This document shows positions 1 to 9,505 of a stretch of DNA of 64,000 nucleotides, in pieces. A program made the translations under genes and the position numbers. A model generated the notes under the pieces. It did no database searches. It saw only the letters and a list, made by a program, of their open reading frames with translations, and was not told where the DNA came from. Location of the stretch: assembly GCA_003313425.1 (NCBI GenBank), contig NHZP01000006.1, positions 868,001 to 932,000 on the forward strand, given 5' to 3'. Numbering within the stretch: position 1 is the stretch's first letter; each line of letters starts with the position of its first letter. The stretch is from Pseudopyrenochaeta lycopersici. Its lineage: Eukaryota; Ascomycota; Dothideomycetes; Pleosporales; Pseudopyrenochaetaceae.

Positions 1-2
1 CC

Positions 3-569
3 GCATCCTCAGCCCTCAGCCGGGAGATGCTAAAGTTCACGGAAAGGGTCTGTGAAGATGGAGGAGAGTCATTTTCTGGACACTTGAGCTTCGACTTTTT
101 GGTCGAAAACGAAGATGCTGGGAAGGAGATCACATTGTATCCCATTGAATCAAATCCGCGCGCCCACACAGCAGTGATACTCTTCGAGCAGACACCCGAG
201 ATGGCAGATGCGTACCTCTCCATCTTCGATGATCCTAGAGCCACAGATGGTCGTAAGTCTTCACCAGTCTTCCCGCGGACACCAACACACAGCTACTACT
301 GGTTCGGGCACGATCTCGTAACTTTCATTATCCTTCCCGTTCTGGATTTGCTATTTGGTCACGGATCCTTGGTACAGGTTGGGAATGGTCTCGCCGTATT
401 TTGGCAGCACTTGATATATTGGAAGGAGGGAACGCTTACCTTTGAAGATCCTTGGCCGTTCTTCATGCTGTATCATGTATATTGGCCGGCACGTTTCGCA
501 GAATCGCTGTGGAAGAGGAAAGCGTGGAGTAGGATCAATGTCAGTACAACGAAAGTGTTCGAGATTTAG
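3..569 (+). CDS. ATP-grasp domain protein, C-terminal part (5' end outside window)
   Basis: The frame is open from base 3 to a stop at 567-569, so the gene enters from the left; an ATG at 27 is internal or incidental. The peptide resembles the end of fungal ATP-grasp ligase-like proteins. It has a GHLSFDFLVE strand and then LYPIESNPRAHTA, whose Glu/Asn pair fits the Mg-ATP ligands of the ATP-grasp fold. A hydrophobic tail with a GHDLVTF segment follows, and the end reads SRINVSTTKVFEI. The family couples ATP hydrolysis to carboxylate-amine or similar ligation, but the substrate is unknown here. The 3' end converges on the epimerase gene with 187 bp between stops. The family call is fairly firm; whether the first bases are an exon start (a possible acceptor lies near base 18) cannot be decided. 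Confidence 0.7.
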   Translation, partial: ASSALSREMLKFTERVCEDGGESFSGHLSFDFLVENEDAGKEITLYPIESNPRAHTAVILFEQTPEMADAYLSIFDDPRATDGRKSSPVFPRTPTHSYYWFGHDLVTFIILPVLDLLFGHGSLVQVGNGLAVFWQHLIYWKEGTLTFEDPWPFFMLYHVYWPARFAESLWKRKAWSRINVSTTKVFEI

Positions 570-756
570 ATCATTGGAGGAGGGATTTTTTCACGGGCGC
601 ATTGCACAGCTTGATTTCCGTGCTTGTGTATTTCGATTGACAATTTTCAATGATTGCGAGAAGCCTTCAGAGACGCTTGGAGGATTGCTCAAACTGAAAG
701 TCGTAAGCAGCTCCTCAGAAATCATATTTCCTTATATATACGCAGTACTCATCTTC

Positions 757-1799
757 TCACGTCTTCCCGTTTTCCCTTCCCATCACCTTTCGCCACGGAA
801 ACTCCTCTCTAAATCCTAACAGCTCTTTGATCTTTTTATTACAAAACGGCGACTCTCTCGCTCCCATACTCCGTGTTATTTCGGTATTCGGGCATACTTT
901 CTTCAGCCACTCCTCACTCGTTCCCTCCTCATCTTCGATCGTAATGTCATCATTCACTGCATTGAAGACCTGAAATCCTAAACCGTTGGTCTGTAAGCAA
1001 CAGTTTACTATATTTCCCAAATCTCGCGCATCCGTGTAACTCCATGCATGCACCTTCCAGTCTCTAGGTCGAGTTAAGTAAGCCTTCAACTTTTCCTCGT
1101 GGTTCTCTGGCTCGATGATCGCGCTGATACGTAAGCAATAGATATCAACGCCTTTGAAGCGTTTAGAGAAGCTGTGCGCTATGCGCTCCATGCAGACTTT
1201 GCTTGTAGCGTAGACGTCCATGGGCTCCGTGGGTGAGTCTTCTGTTATTGGAAAGTGAGGGAAATCCACATCACCCTCTGCATAAGATACGCCGTAGGTT
1301 GTTATGCTGGACGCAAGTATGATCTTAGGGCTGCGTTAGGGTTTTTCTTTTCGGACTGAGGCAGGGGATAAATCACCTTTTTAATGCCTAGCTTGCAGGC
1401 AGATTCAATGATGTTATACGACCCCATGGTATTGATACGGAATGTTTCATTGTCTGGTATCCTCATTGGTTGAGGTATGCCTTGACGCCATTAGCTGGGT
1501 GAACTACGGCTAAAGAACAGAGACATACCAGCGAAGTGCACAACTGCATCTGGCGTACGAATTGGATCCATGAACGGCTCGCTAATCCTGAAGTGACATG
1601 AAAGACTATTGAATGCTTGCGCACCGTCTGTCAGGTCGGCTTTCAGCGTGTGCACATTTGGATTGTTCAATGGAACCACATCGACGTTGAGAACGTCATG
1701 TCCGTAGGTGAGTAGTTTGTCAATGACATGCCGGCCTGCTACGCCGGAACCGCCTGTGAAGACTATACGTTTAGGGGAAGATGGGGGCCGTGAGGACAT
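757..1799 (-). CDS. NAD(P)-dependent epimerase/dehydratase (extended SDR)
   Basis: Three exons (1799-1529, 1480-1377, 1323-757) join in phase to give 313 aa; the introns are 48 and 53 nt. The N-terminus carries the Rossmann motif TGGSGVAGRHV (about residues 14-24). Further on are VHFAG, ASSITTYGVS and the catalytic YATSK, matching YxxxK of short-chain dehydrogenases. The length fits the UDP-glucose 4-epimerase-like atypical/extended SDR group, which acts on nucleotide sugars or other hydroxyl substrates. The substrate cannot be read from the sequence. The start at 1799 is the first Met and lies just before the Rossmann strand. It is tail-to-tail with the ATP-grasp gene. Reading only the unspliced frames would split it into two fragments and lose exon 2. 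Confidence 0.85.
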
Positions 1800-2150
1800 T
1801 GCACAATATCGAACAGGATAAGGACTATAAGATCGTTAAGATGTGCAAATAATATATAGAAAACGGGAGATTGGTTCTTCAACGGGAGATTTGAAATAGA
1901 GCTTCCCCGCTCTAACCTGACGGAGTTCTGAGCTACACATTCCTTCGCTTCTATTGGCCCATTTGGTACCAGAGTTTACAACACGAGCAGTGGTGCATAC
2001 ACGCATGCCTATTTCCATTACACGGGCAATGAGGAGAGCTATACCGTCAATAGTACATTTCATTTGTGTCTATCGTTTGGCTTTCGTGCTACCAGGTGGC
2101 CGCTGAAGCCTTTTGCTCGTAAACTTCACCTGCCCTCAAACTCTATCGGC
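1800..2150. other. Intergenic spacer, epimerase promoter side
   Basis: These 351 bp separate the epimerase start from the beta7 stop, with both genes on the minus strand. The stretch should hold the epimerase promoter and the proteasome gene 3' UTR. I see no coding potential, repeat or strong consensus site. Confidence 0.5.
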
Positions 2151-3042
2151 TTAAGCTGTCTGCGTTCCGTAGCCTCTGATCCTGTCTGCAAATGCCCAGC
2201 TCTGGTTCTCGAGCTTGACGTCCTCATCCAGATGCACACCTTCCTTCGTGATGACGGCAATCGAATACCTGTCCATACTCCTGGCATCCCTGTAGAAGAG
2301 GACTTTCATGCACTCCTTGACCTTCTCGACCGCCTGCTCCTTGGTGACGTTCTGCACTGACGCCTCATCTGGCAATATTGTTCTCAAGATCGGCTGTGCG
2401 AGATGCGCCCCGAACCCGGTAGCTAGTGATGGCGAAGAGAAGGTAGTGCCCAGGAGATCTGCGCTCGCAAGGAAAGGCTTCGAATCGCCGTCCAATCCAG
2501 CGATCAGCAAATGATTCCATAGCGGGTCAAACTTTGATCGGCGGTTGTACATTACTTTGGCGAGATATGTGTGGAGGTTCTTCGCGTTGAGCGGCGTCTC
2601 AGTGGAGGAGTAATTCTCGCGAATGTCGAGGGAATTGAGCAGGCGGTCGAGGTATTGCATATCAGAGACGTCGCCGCCAAAGCCCACGACAACCTCGTCG
2701 TTGAATTTCCGTAGACGCTTGACATCCGTGAAACGAGCGAGTGAACCGTACGATGCTACGCAGATTTGTTAGCATGTTTGGCCTCTATTATCCACATTCC
2801 CTCTGAGTGCCATACCCAGGTTGTCCGCAGCAATAACAACGCCATCCTTGAATTTCGCTGCAAGCACTGAGGTACCGGTCACGATCGGGCTTTGTGAATG
2901 CTGATTTGGCCCAGCAGTCTGGAAGTGTGAAGGATCGTAAGCGCCGTAAACATCGTCTCTGGGCTATGGCACGTCAGTATTGCTGGTGGTGGGGAGCGGC
3001 GGATGTACATACACGGCCCCAAGCCTGTGGAAGGTGGTTCAT
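2151..3042 (-). CDS. PRE4: 20S proteasome subunit beta type-4 (beta7, Pre4 orthologue)
   Basis: Three exons (3042-3013, 2963-2816, 2755-2151) join in phase to give 260 aa. The first exon is only 30 nt and encodes MNHLPQAWGR, the conserved fungal start. It continues PRDDVYGAYDPSHF, then SPIVTGTSVLAAKF, where the mature beta chain begins, then GVVIAADNLASYGSLARF and the signature GFGGDVSDMQYLDRLL. Beta7 is a structural subunit of the 20S core in cytoplasm and nucleus. It has no peptidase activity of its own but its C-terminal arm helps lock the half-proteasomes. It is divergent from the HCNGP-like gene across 211 bp that contain a 27-base element also present before the beta6 gene. The family call is secure. 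Confidence 0.95.
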
Positions 3043-3177
3043 GCTGACCGAGAGCGCGGGAATTTGATTGAGGAGGAGGGGTAGCCCGGATTCCGTGGAG
3101 TCTATGAGAATTAAGAGTGCGTTTGGAAGTAAAGGTGTTGTAACGATGCTCACCAGGCAGTCGGTGGTTGCGCAGCT

Positions 3178-3204
3178 GGTTGCCAAGATATGGCCCAAGC
3201 TCCA
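3178..3204 (+). promoter_or_regulatory. Shared proteasome-promoter element, copy 1
   Basis: The element reads TGCCAAGA, a short AT-rich step, ATGG, then CCCAAGCTCCA. It lies 136 bp upstream of the beta7 start (reverse orientation) and 50 bp upstream of the HCNGP-like start. A nearly identical copy lies at 4421-4447. It does not match the yeast Rpn4 site GGTGGCAAA, although GCCA is a weak reverse match to part of it. A role as a transcription-factor site is inference. Confidence 0.55.
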
Positions 3205-3253
3205 TCAACTCACGTTGAACTGTCACCGTCTTCCACTGCATTGCTCAGGCAAA

Positions 3254-4176
3254 ATGCTCGGGATTGACTACGCAAGTAGCGACGAGGAAGAGGCTGTTCC
3301 TGCGAGTATCCCTGAGGTGAGGCTCACAAATGTTCTAAAAGGGCTTCGATAGCTACTAATGTCGAGTTGACCATCAACACCACGGTTGCGCCTCTGCAAA
3401 AATCTATTGCCGAGATAGCTCCTCTCGAGCAGCCTACGGCCATTTCGAGTTCCATAAATGGTCCGTATCAAGGCCCAACAGTTTCACTGCCTCCCGCAGA
3501 CGAAGGTCTGGTAGACAGCCCTGCGCCAGGCTCACCATATACGTCGGCTCGCCTTATGATACAAAACCTCACTCTCCCTACGGTGCCTAATTTCAATATA
3601 CCGCCTTCACCACCTGGTTCGCCACCTCAGAAAGCGACGAAGAAATTTGCGCAATTTCTGGAGCTCAAAAAGAATGGCCAGCACTTCAATCAGCGGCTGG
3701 AGTCCTCCTCAGTCCTCCGAGATCCAGGTCATTTGCAGAAGCTTCTGGGCTTTGCAGGGATCAGTGAGGAAGACTCGTATGCATCGACACTACCAGAAGC
3801 TGTCGCAGTGCCGACCGTGTTTCCAGAATGGGCTTATGTGGAAGAGCTGAGGGCTTCGCAGAGGCGGATCATGAAGGCAAACGAGCAGGTAAAATCGAAA
3901 ACGCCAAGGGCAGCAATCAACTTCGTTTCCGCAACCAAATCCAGTACATCAAGCGGAACGGGAACACCTTCAGGGAAAGCGTCACAACAGGACGCTGCCG
4001 CCGAGAGGGCCGTCCCAGGTATAGATGAAGCAGAGTCAAATCGTCCACCTCAGAATGCAAGTAAGCGCAAGCAGCTGGAACACAGGGGCAGGGAGGATTC
4101 ATCCTCGAGAAGCGGATGGAGTAGCAGATCGAGATCACCAAAGAGGAGACGATCTCGGTCAAGAGACAGAAAGTAA
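3254..4176 (+). CDS. HCNGP-like transcriptional regulator (SAP30-binding protein family)
   Basis: Two exons (3254-3316 and 3367-4176) give 290 aa. The 50-nt intron has a CTAAT branch site just before its acceptor. Exon 1 encodes MLGIDYASSDEEE, the typical acidic start of HCNGP proteins. The HCNGP domain follows at about residues 90-185, with FNIPPSPPGSPP, KFAQFLELKKNGQHFNQRL and FPEWAYVEELRASQRRIMK. The tail is Ser/Arg-rich with KRRRSRSRDRK, a probable nuclear localisation or RS-type segment. Family members are nuclear, bind Sin3/HDAC-associated SAP30 in animals, and are linked to spliceosomes through RS-like tails. The gene lies between two proteasome beta genes and shares a promoter with beta7. 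Confidence 0.85.
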
Positions 4177-4596
4177 TACGCTAAATACAAATTTGATAGG
4201 AGGGAAGAATGCGCGTGACGATAATAATGCTCCTTTAGATTCAAATCAAATCACCTTTCCCCAAGAAATGATATGTGAACTAACGCTCCTTGTTGATATG
4301 AACTATAGCATAGCCCTCATCCGTTGTATCCTCAAGTTTCCATAATTTTGATCGACAGAAAAATCAATGTGTCAAGTGTTATCACGGTGACAGGCGCTGA
4401 TGTCTTAACGTTCACTTGTTGGTGCCAAGAGATGGGCCCAAGCTCCAGGCATTCGTGCTCCGCGTAACTCCAAAGCTCCGTCAGTAGTGCCAGTGATCAC
4501 CACAACGACTTTATCTTACGAAGAACTTGCACCGATTTTGAGTTGACTCACGACTTCGTCTAGTTCTTCTTCTTCGAAAAACCCACAACGGCTACG
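4177..4596. other. Intergenic region before the beta6 gene
   Basis: The region is 420 bp. It holds the HCNGP-like 3' UTR and the beta6 promoter, including the second copy of the shared 27-base element 150 bp before the beta6 ATG. Nothing else stands out. Confidence 0.5.
4421..4447 (+). promoter_or_regulatory. Shared proteasome-promoter element, copy 2
   Basis: The copy matches the one at 3178-3204 in the same orientation. TGCCAAGA and CCCAAGCTCCA are both identical, and the middle differs by one substitution and a one-base length change. Position relative to the beta6 start is about -150. The match covers nearly the whole 27 bases while the flanks are unrelated, which argues for selection rather than a recent duplication. 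Confidence 0.55.
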
Positions 4597-5430
4597 ATGT
4601 TCGCTCTTGCACCCCCTCAGGGCGGCCCAGGCTACTCGTTCAATCAGACCCCCACAGCTGTCCCCTCGGGCGAGAGACAACATGGCTTCTATCCGTACGC
4701 AGAATGTATTGTTTAAGTAATAATTGAAGCTAAGATTCACAGCTATACCGACAACGGCGGTTCAACATTAGGCATTTCAGGTGCCGACTTCGCTATCCTG
4801 GCGGGCGACACACGTTCCACTTCCGGCTACAACATCAACACACGATACGCACCTAAGCTCTTCAAGATTGGTGGTGAAGGGCCGGATAATAAAGGCGCCA
4901 AAATAGTGCTCTCAGTAGTCGGCTTTGCAGCAGACGGCGATGCGCTGAAGGAGCGCCTAGACACCATCGTCAAGATGTACAAGTACCAGCACGGAAAGCC
5001 CATGACCGTCTCTGCATGTGCACAACGACTCAGTCACATCCTGTACAACAAGCGATTCTTCCCATACTACGTACACGCGATCTTAGGTGGACTCGACGAG
5101 GACGGCAAAGGCGCCCTGTACTCGTATGATCCAGTTGGCAGTTACGAGAGGGAGCAGTGTAGGGCGGCTGGCGCAGCGGCGTCACTCATCATGCCCTTCT
5201 TGGATAATCAAGTCAACTTCAAGAACATGTATGAACCAGGCAGCGGAACGGGACACGACTTGAAGTCGAAACAGGCTCAGCCACTACCACGGGACCACGT
5301 TGAGGATCTAGTAAGAGATGCATTCACTAGTGCGGTAGAGAGGCATATTGAAGTCGGCGATGGGCTACAGATGATGATCATCACAAACGAAGGCATAAAT
5401 GAGACGTACACGCCACTGAAGAAGGATTGA
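4597..5430 (+). CDS. PRE7: 20S proteasome subunit beta type-1 (beta6, Pre7 orthologue)
   Basis: Two exons (4597-4694 and 4743-5430) give 261 aa. The propeptide is short and Gly/Pro-rich. The mature core reads GGSTLGISGADFAILAGDTR, then STSGYNINTRYAPKLF, as expected for beta6. Later segments VSACAQRLSHILYNKRFFPYYVHAILGGLDEDGKG and QCRAAGAAASLIMPFLDNQ are strongly conserved in the family. Beta6 has no active-site Thr and acts as a structural subunit beside beta7 in the ring. The gene is only 420 bp from HCNGP-like and 1.5 kb from the beta7 gene, and its promoter carries the shared element. Confidence 0.95.
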
Positions 5431-7654
5431 GGTGGGGCAACAAGAGATGAGAGACAGAGGAGTCCACATGAGACAACGACTACCACAATTCATAGCGAAC
5501 TGTATGAATAGCACTGCATAGGCTACGATATTAGATTTGGTCGTTTAGCCCAGGCTAGATTTAAAGTACAAGCTTCACGTCCTGCCTCTTTTGGTGTGTG
5601 ATTCCCGTGTCATGTTCCAATGCGGGCTTGACCCAGGTTTCTTTTGTTCTGTCCTCCCGGGGTCACATACTCGGTTTCCGTCAAAGAAATTACCTCCTAC
5701 TCAATCTCGTTTGCCTGCAAGTGAAGCAACTAGCTTAATAAGCTTTACAACCAAACCGCTCAATATTAGTCTCATTTGCAATACCCAGTTGTAGTAACAC
5801 ATTTGATGATCCCGTGATCATTATCGCCCACTGCACGAACTGCAAACGAATAATCCAAGTTTACCGCAACTTGTTGGGCCACCATTCCGTCCTCTTAGAC
5901 GATGGTTTATGCTATGATGCAGAGAATGATATTACTTTTACGTTAGAAAATCATTAAGATGCTTGGTGCCGCTGTGTACTGGATGTATACCTCTCGATTC
6001 TGGGCGCCTTACACGAAGACAAATGCCAGAATCCCATTATCAGTTCCTCGCAATCTCAGTTGTACTCCTTCATCGTAGAGAAAAGCACGGAAGCTTTGCA
6101 GAACGTGACTTTGACTTTGCTATGCGAAGAATTGTCTAAGACTTGAAGGCACCTGTTTCCTTGTGCGTCTAGCATTTGTCACAAGACAATACTAAACTCC
6201 CCAACGATAAATTTTCTTTACTTTGTTGCAGAGATGTGGCACTGGATGAGTATCTGAATTGATGGCAAAGTGCTTCCCAATCGATCTATTGATGGCATTG
6301 AGGGAGATGAAGGAAGCACAAGTGCGAGAATAGACTGAGAATAAAGAATCAGATATTTGAATATGCGAGTTTCTAAGTAGTAGCACGTCAAAAGCGGGAT
6401 AATCATTAAAAGTCAACGAACTGATTGGCATTAATGGCTTTGTGATAATGCGTTTTGCGGGCTCATCACACATGCAAGAGATTCTCGTGCGGTTCACACG
6501 TTTAAATGAGAAGAGCAAACTACCACTTATTGGACATGGCAGCTGCTGCGACGGGCCCTCAATAGGGGAATATTGTTGAGAGCATGATGCCTTTGCTATA
6601 TTCTTGAGTTGACACATATCATGTGATCTTGGTTTGCCGGGACTTGAGTCCAACACTAACAAACTTGAATTGATCCCATAACACCTGGGCGCGTTTCCTC
6701 TTCCGGAAACACTCAGTATGTTCTTTTGGAATATTGGGGACGCCTCGGCATGTTCACTCAAACCTGGGGATAGTGGAGCAGGCCCGGCTTGGTTGCGGGG
6801 AAGTGTGGACTAGTCCTCCAACCTCTAGTTGCGGTTGCACGGATGTTGCAGCAGACTTGGAAGTTTGCCGGATAAAAAGAAGCCTAGAGGCGGACCAGGT
6901 CTTCGGACTGTCCCGACAACCAAGCAATCTACTTAATCTGCGAAACTGATGCAGGGACAATTGTAGGGCAACGTGGTAATTGAAACAACTTGTGATATTG
7001 ACGACTTGGGGAAGCTAAGCGGTCACCCTCCGATGCTCCGCCCGAGCACCTCCATGTCGGAAGTGACCAGGGCTTCCGTAGCCCGACAAACGATAAGCTT
7101 TTGGCAAAGCGACTGGCTGTTCGCTCAGCCGAGCAGTCAAGAGACGGCGCTGATTGGTGTAAATATGCCTATTATGCCCAAGGTGCCGTGGTCTTATGGG
7201 TTCGCGCTCGGCCGACAGATTTAGCTCCACACTCGGACATAACCACTAGTGGCGGCATGGACTTAGGGGAATACGCTATACGGGTGCGAGTGCGAGACAG
7301 TTTGTATCAAAAGCCTGGGCTCCCGCCTGCATCACCAGAGCGTCGTGATTTTGGAATCCGACATTGGGGTGCTGTCCTTGCTCTCCTTTCTCTCTTGCTC
7401 CTGTACTTATTTAAAGGTTGCTATTGCGCCTTTCTTTAATGCGCAACGTTCGAGTGCGACTCGTCCACGAACTTCCGAATCACTTCAGGGTCTACAGCAC
7501 AACCCGTGCGAATCCACACTGTCGGTAAGAGTTATCTGCTTCGGCACCACCGTGGGTATTCTGTCAACTCTTTACAACCTATGGTAAAATACAGAGATCT
7601 GCACAGTTTTACTAACCATGCCGCATACAGCATACGCCACATCCAGCCTCAACA
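5431..7654. other. 2.2 kb region without a recognisable gene; DHA1 transporter promoter at its end
   Basis: Only short open frames of low-complexity character occur, the longest on the minus strand at 6192-6761, and none resembles a known protein. The last 330 bp look like a promoter: a pyrimidine-rich tract at about 7380-7403, a TATTTAAAG box, and a leader. The leader may contain a 47-nt intron (7584-7630) that would join an ATG at 7581 in frame to the transporter. Confidence 0.45.
7408..7416 (+). promoter_or_regulatory. TATA-like box of the DHA1 transporter
   Basis: TATTTAAAG follows directly after a CT-rich tract, a common fungal core-promoter arrangement. It lies 240 bp before the ATG at 7655, or 165 bp before the alternative ATG at 7581. 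Confidence 0.35.
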
Positions 7655-9283
7655 ATGGCAACATCCGCATCATTGCCAGACTCCTCGCAAGACATGCAGG
7701 ATCCCCGCAATGAAAATATTAAAGGAGCATACGTTCAAGGCCATGACGTAGGCGCTGTTCCAGACGACTCATTCTCAAAAGATGTAGAAAAGGGCGCCGA
7801 AAGCCATGCGCATTCAACACACACCGACGAGCAAACATTATCCGGGGACCCACCCGCGGAAGGAACTGATGAAGAAGTGCGGGATCCAAACATTGTAGAC
7901 TGGGAAGGACCTGACGACCCAGCAAACCCCCTGAATTGGCCTGCAAGAAAGAAATGGGGCATAATAGCAGCTCTTGGTGCCGTGACGTTGATCACTCCCC
8001 TTGCATCGAGTTTCTTCGCCCCTGGTGTCCCCCAAGTCCTCCGTGCCTTCCATGAGACGTCCAAAATGATGGCTGCCTTCGTCGTCTCGGTTTATGTCCT
8101 TGGATTCGCAGTTGGTCCTCTGATTATCGCACCAATGTCTGAAATGTACGGCCGTATGCCTCTGTACAACATCTCCAACTTCCTTTTCGTTGTCTTCAAC
8201 ATCGGTTGCGCAGCCTCCAACTCGATGGGCATGCTGGTGGCCTTCCGATTCCTTGCTGGATGTGCGGGTGCCGCGCCGTTGGCGCTCGGTGGAGGAACGA
8301 TAGCCGATATGTTTCCACGAGAGCAGAGAGCCGGTGCCATGGCCATCTGGTCTATGGGCCCTCTCCTAGGTCCTGTGATCGGCCCTGTGTGCGGTGGCTT
8401 CCTAGTTGACCACATGTCCTGGCGTTGGGTTTTCTGGATCTTAGCCATTTTTGGCGGTGCCTCTGGCGCCGTCCTCTTCGTTGTCGGTCGCGAAACATAC
8501 CCCCTTACCCTGCTCGCCAAAAAAGCCGCGCGACTACGAAAGGAAACTGGAAACAACAGCCTCCGCTCCAAACTTGCAAAGGACATTCCTGCAAAAGAAC
8601 TCTTCATTCAAGCAATTTTCCGCCCAATGAAGATGCTCTTCCTTTCCCCTATTGTCGGTCTCATGTCCCTCTACGTCGCTATCAACTACGGCATCCTGTA
8701 CCTCTTCTTCACCACCGTGACCTTCGTCTTTGAAGGCCAATACCATTTCTCCTCGGGTGCTGTCGGGCTTTCCTACATTGGTGTCGGTGTCGGTATGATT
8801 GTAGGCATGGCAGTGCTTGGTGTTATGTCTGACAAAGAAATCCGCAAACAACAAGCAAAAGGCAACGTCAAGCCCGAACACCGTCTTCCGCTCATTCTAA
8901 CAGTGCCTGGAGCGGTTGGTCTGGCAATTGGCCTGTTCATTTACGGCTGGACTACGTACTACCGCATCCACTGGATTGTGCCCATCATCGCGACATCATT
9001 CATTGGCCTGGGGAATTTGACGGCTATGATGACGATCCAGACATATCTCGTCGACGCTTTCACCTTCCACGCAGCCAGCGCCATCGCCGCAAATACCGTC
9101 TTGCGTTCCGTCTTCGGCGCCGTTCTGCCACTTTCGGGGCTATCAATGTACGATGCAATGGGTTTTGGTTGGGGCAACTCGCTGCTTGGTTTCATCTCAG
9201 TAGCCTTCATCCCAGTACCAATCCTGTTCAGATATTATGGCGAAAGGATACGGACGAATCCAAAGTTCCAAGTCCAGTTTTGA
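7655..9283 (+). CDS. MFS transporter, DHA1 drug:H+ antiporter type
   Basis: This is a single exon of 542 aa. A hydrophilic, acidic N-terminus of about 100 residues ends in DPANPLNWPARKKW, the hallmark preceding TM1 in fungal DHA1 polyamine/drug pumps. Motif A appears as MSEMYGRMPLY (about 161-171), followed by FRFLAGCAGAAPLALGGG. Motif C appears as GPLLGPVIGPVCGG (about 235-248) and then WRWVFWI. The length and spacing fit 12 TM helices in the plasma membrane. The likely role is proton-driven export of small organic compounds, but the substrate is unknown. The 3' end converges on the NACHT gene, 222 bp away. A spliced upstream start would add nine residues. Confidence 0.9.
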   Translation: MATSASLPDSSQDMQDPRNENIKGAYVQGHDVGAVPDDSFSKDVEKGAESHAHSTHTDEQTLSGDPPAEGTDEEVRDPNIVDWEGPDDPANPLNWPARKKWGIIAALGAVTLITPLASSFFAPGVPQVLRAFHETSKMMAAFVVSVYVLGFAVGPLIIAPMSEMYGRMPLYNISNFLFVVFNIGCAASNSMGMLVAFRFLAGCAGAAPLALGGGTIADMFPREQRAGAMAIWSMGPLLGPVIGPVCGGFLVDHMSWRWVFWILAIFGGASGAVLFVVGRETYPLTLLAKKAARLRKETGNNSLRSKLAKDIPAKELFIQAIFRPMKMLFLSPIVGLMSLYVAINYGILYLFFTTVTFVFEGQYHFSSGAVGLSYIGVGVGMIVGMAVLGVMSDKEIRKQQAKGNVKPEHRLPLILTVPGAVGLAIGLFIYGWTTYYRIHWIVPIIATSFIGLGNLTAMMTIQTYLVDAFTFHAASAIAANTVLRSVFGAVLPLSGLSMYDAMGFGWGNSLLGFISVAFIPVPILFRYYGERIRTNPKFQVQF

Positions 9284-9505
9284 GAGAACGAATAAAACAG
9301 CATCGAGGGCGTTAGGAAGCATTTATCGTTGCATAATGTGGCGTTTTTGCAATAGTAAAGGGATAGAACATTTAAAGAGTTCCCCAACAGCATATATATA
9401 CTCATCATACTTTAATCAACCTTTGTTCTGCATTTTATCCAATCATTCTCTGCTTCATGTGCGTGCTGCGCGCCCCATCCCCTTGTCGTCTACAATCTCA
9501 GTTTG

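Noticed and set aside
1321..1350. Single TTAGGG as telomere-like repeat
   Set aside because: Only one copy inside an intron; no tandem array.
6192..6761. 189-codon minus-strand frame
   Set aside because: No domain, signal peptide or conserved composition, and no promoter-like context; probably chance.
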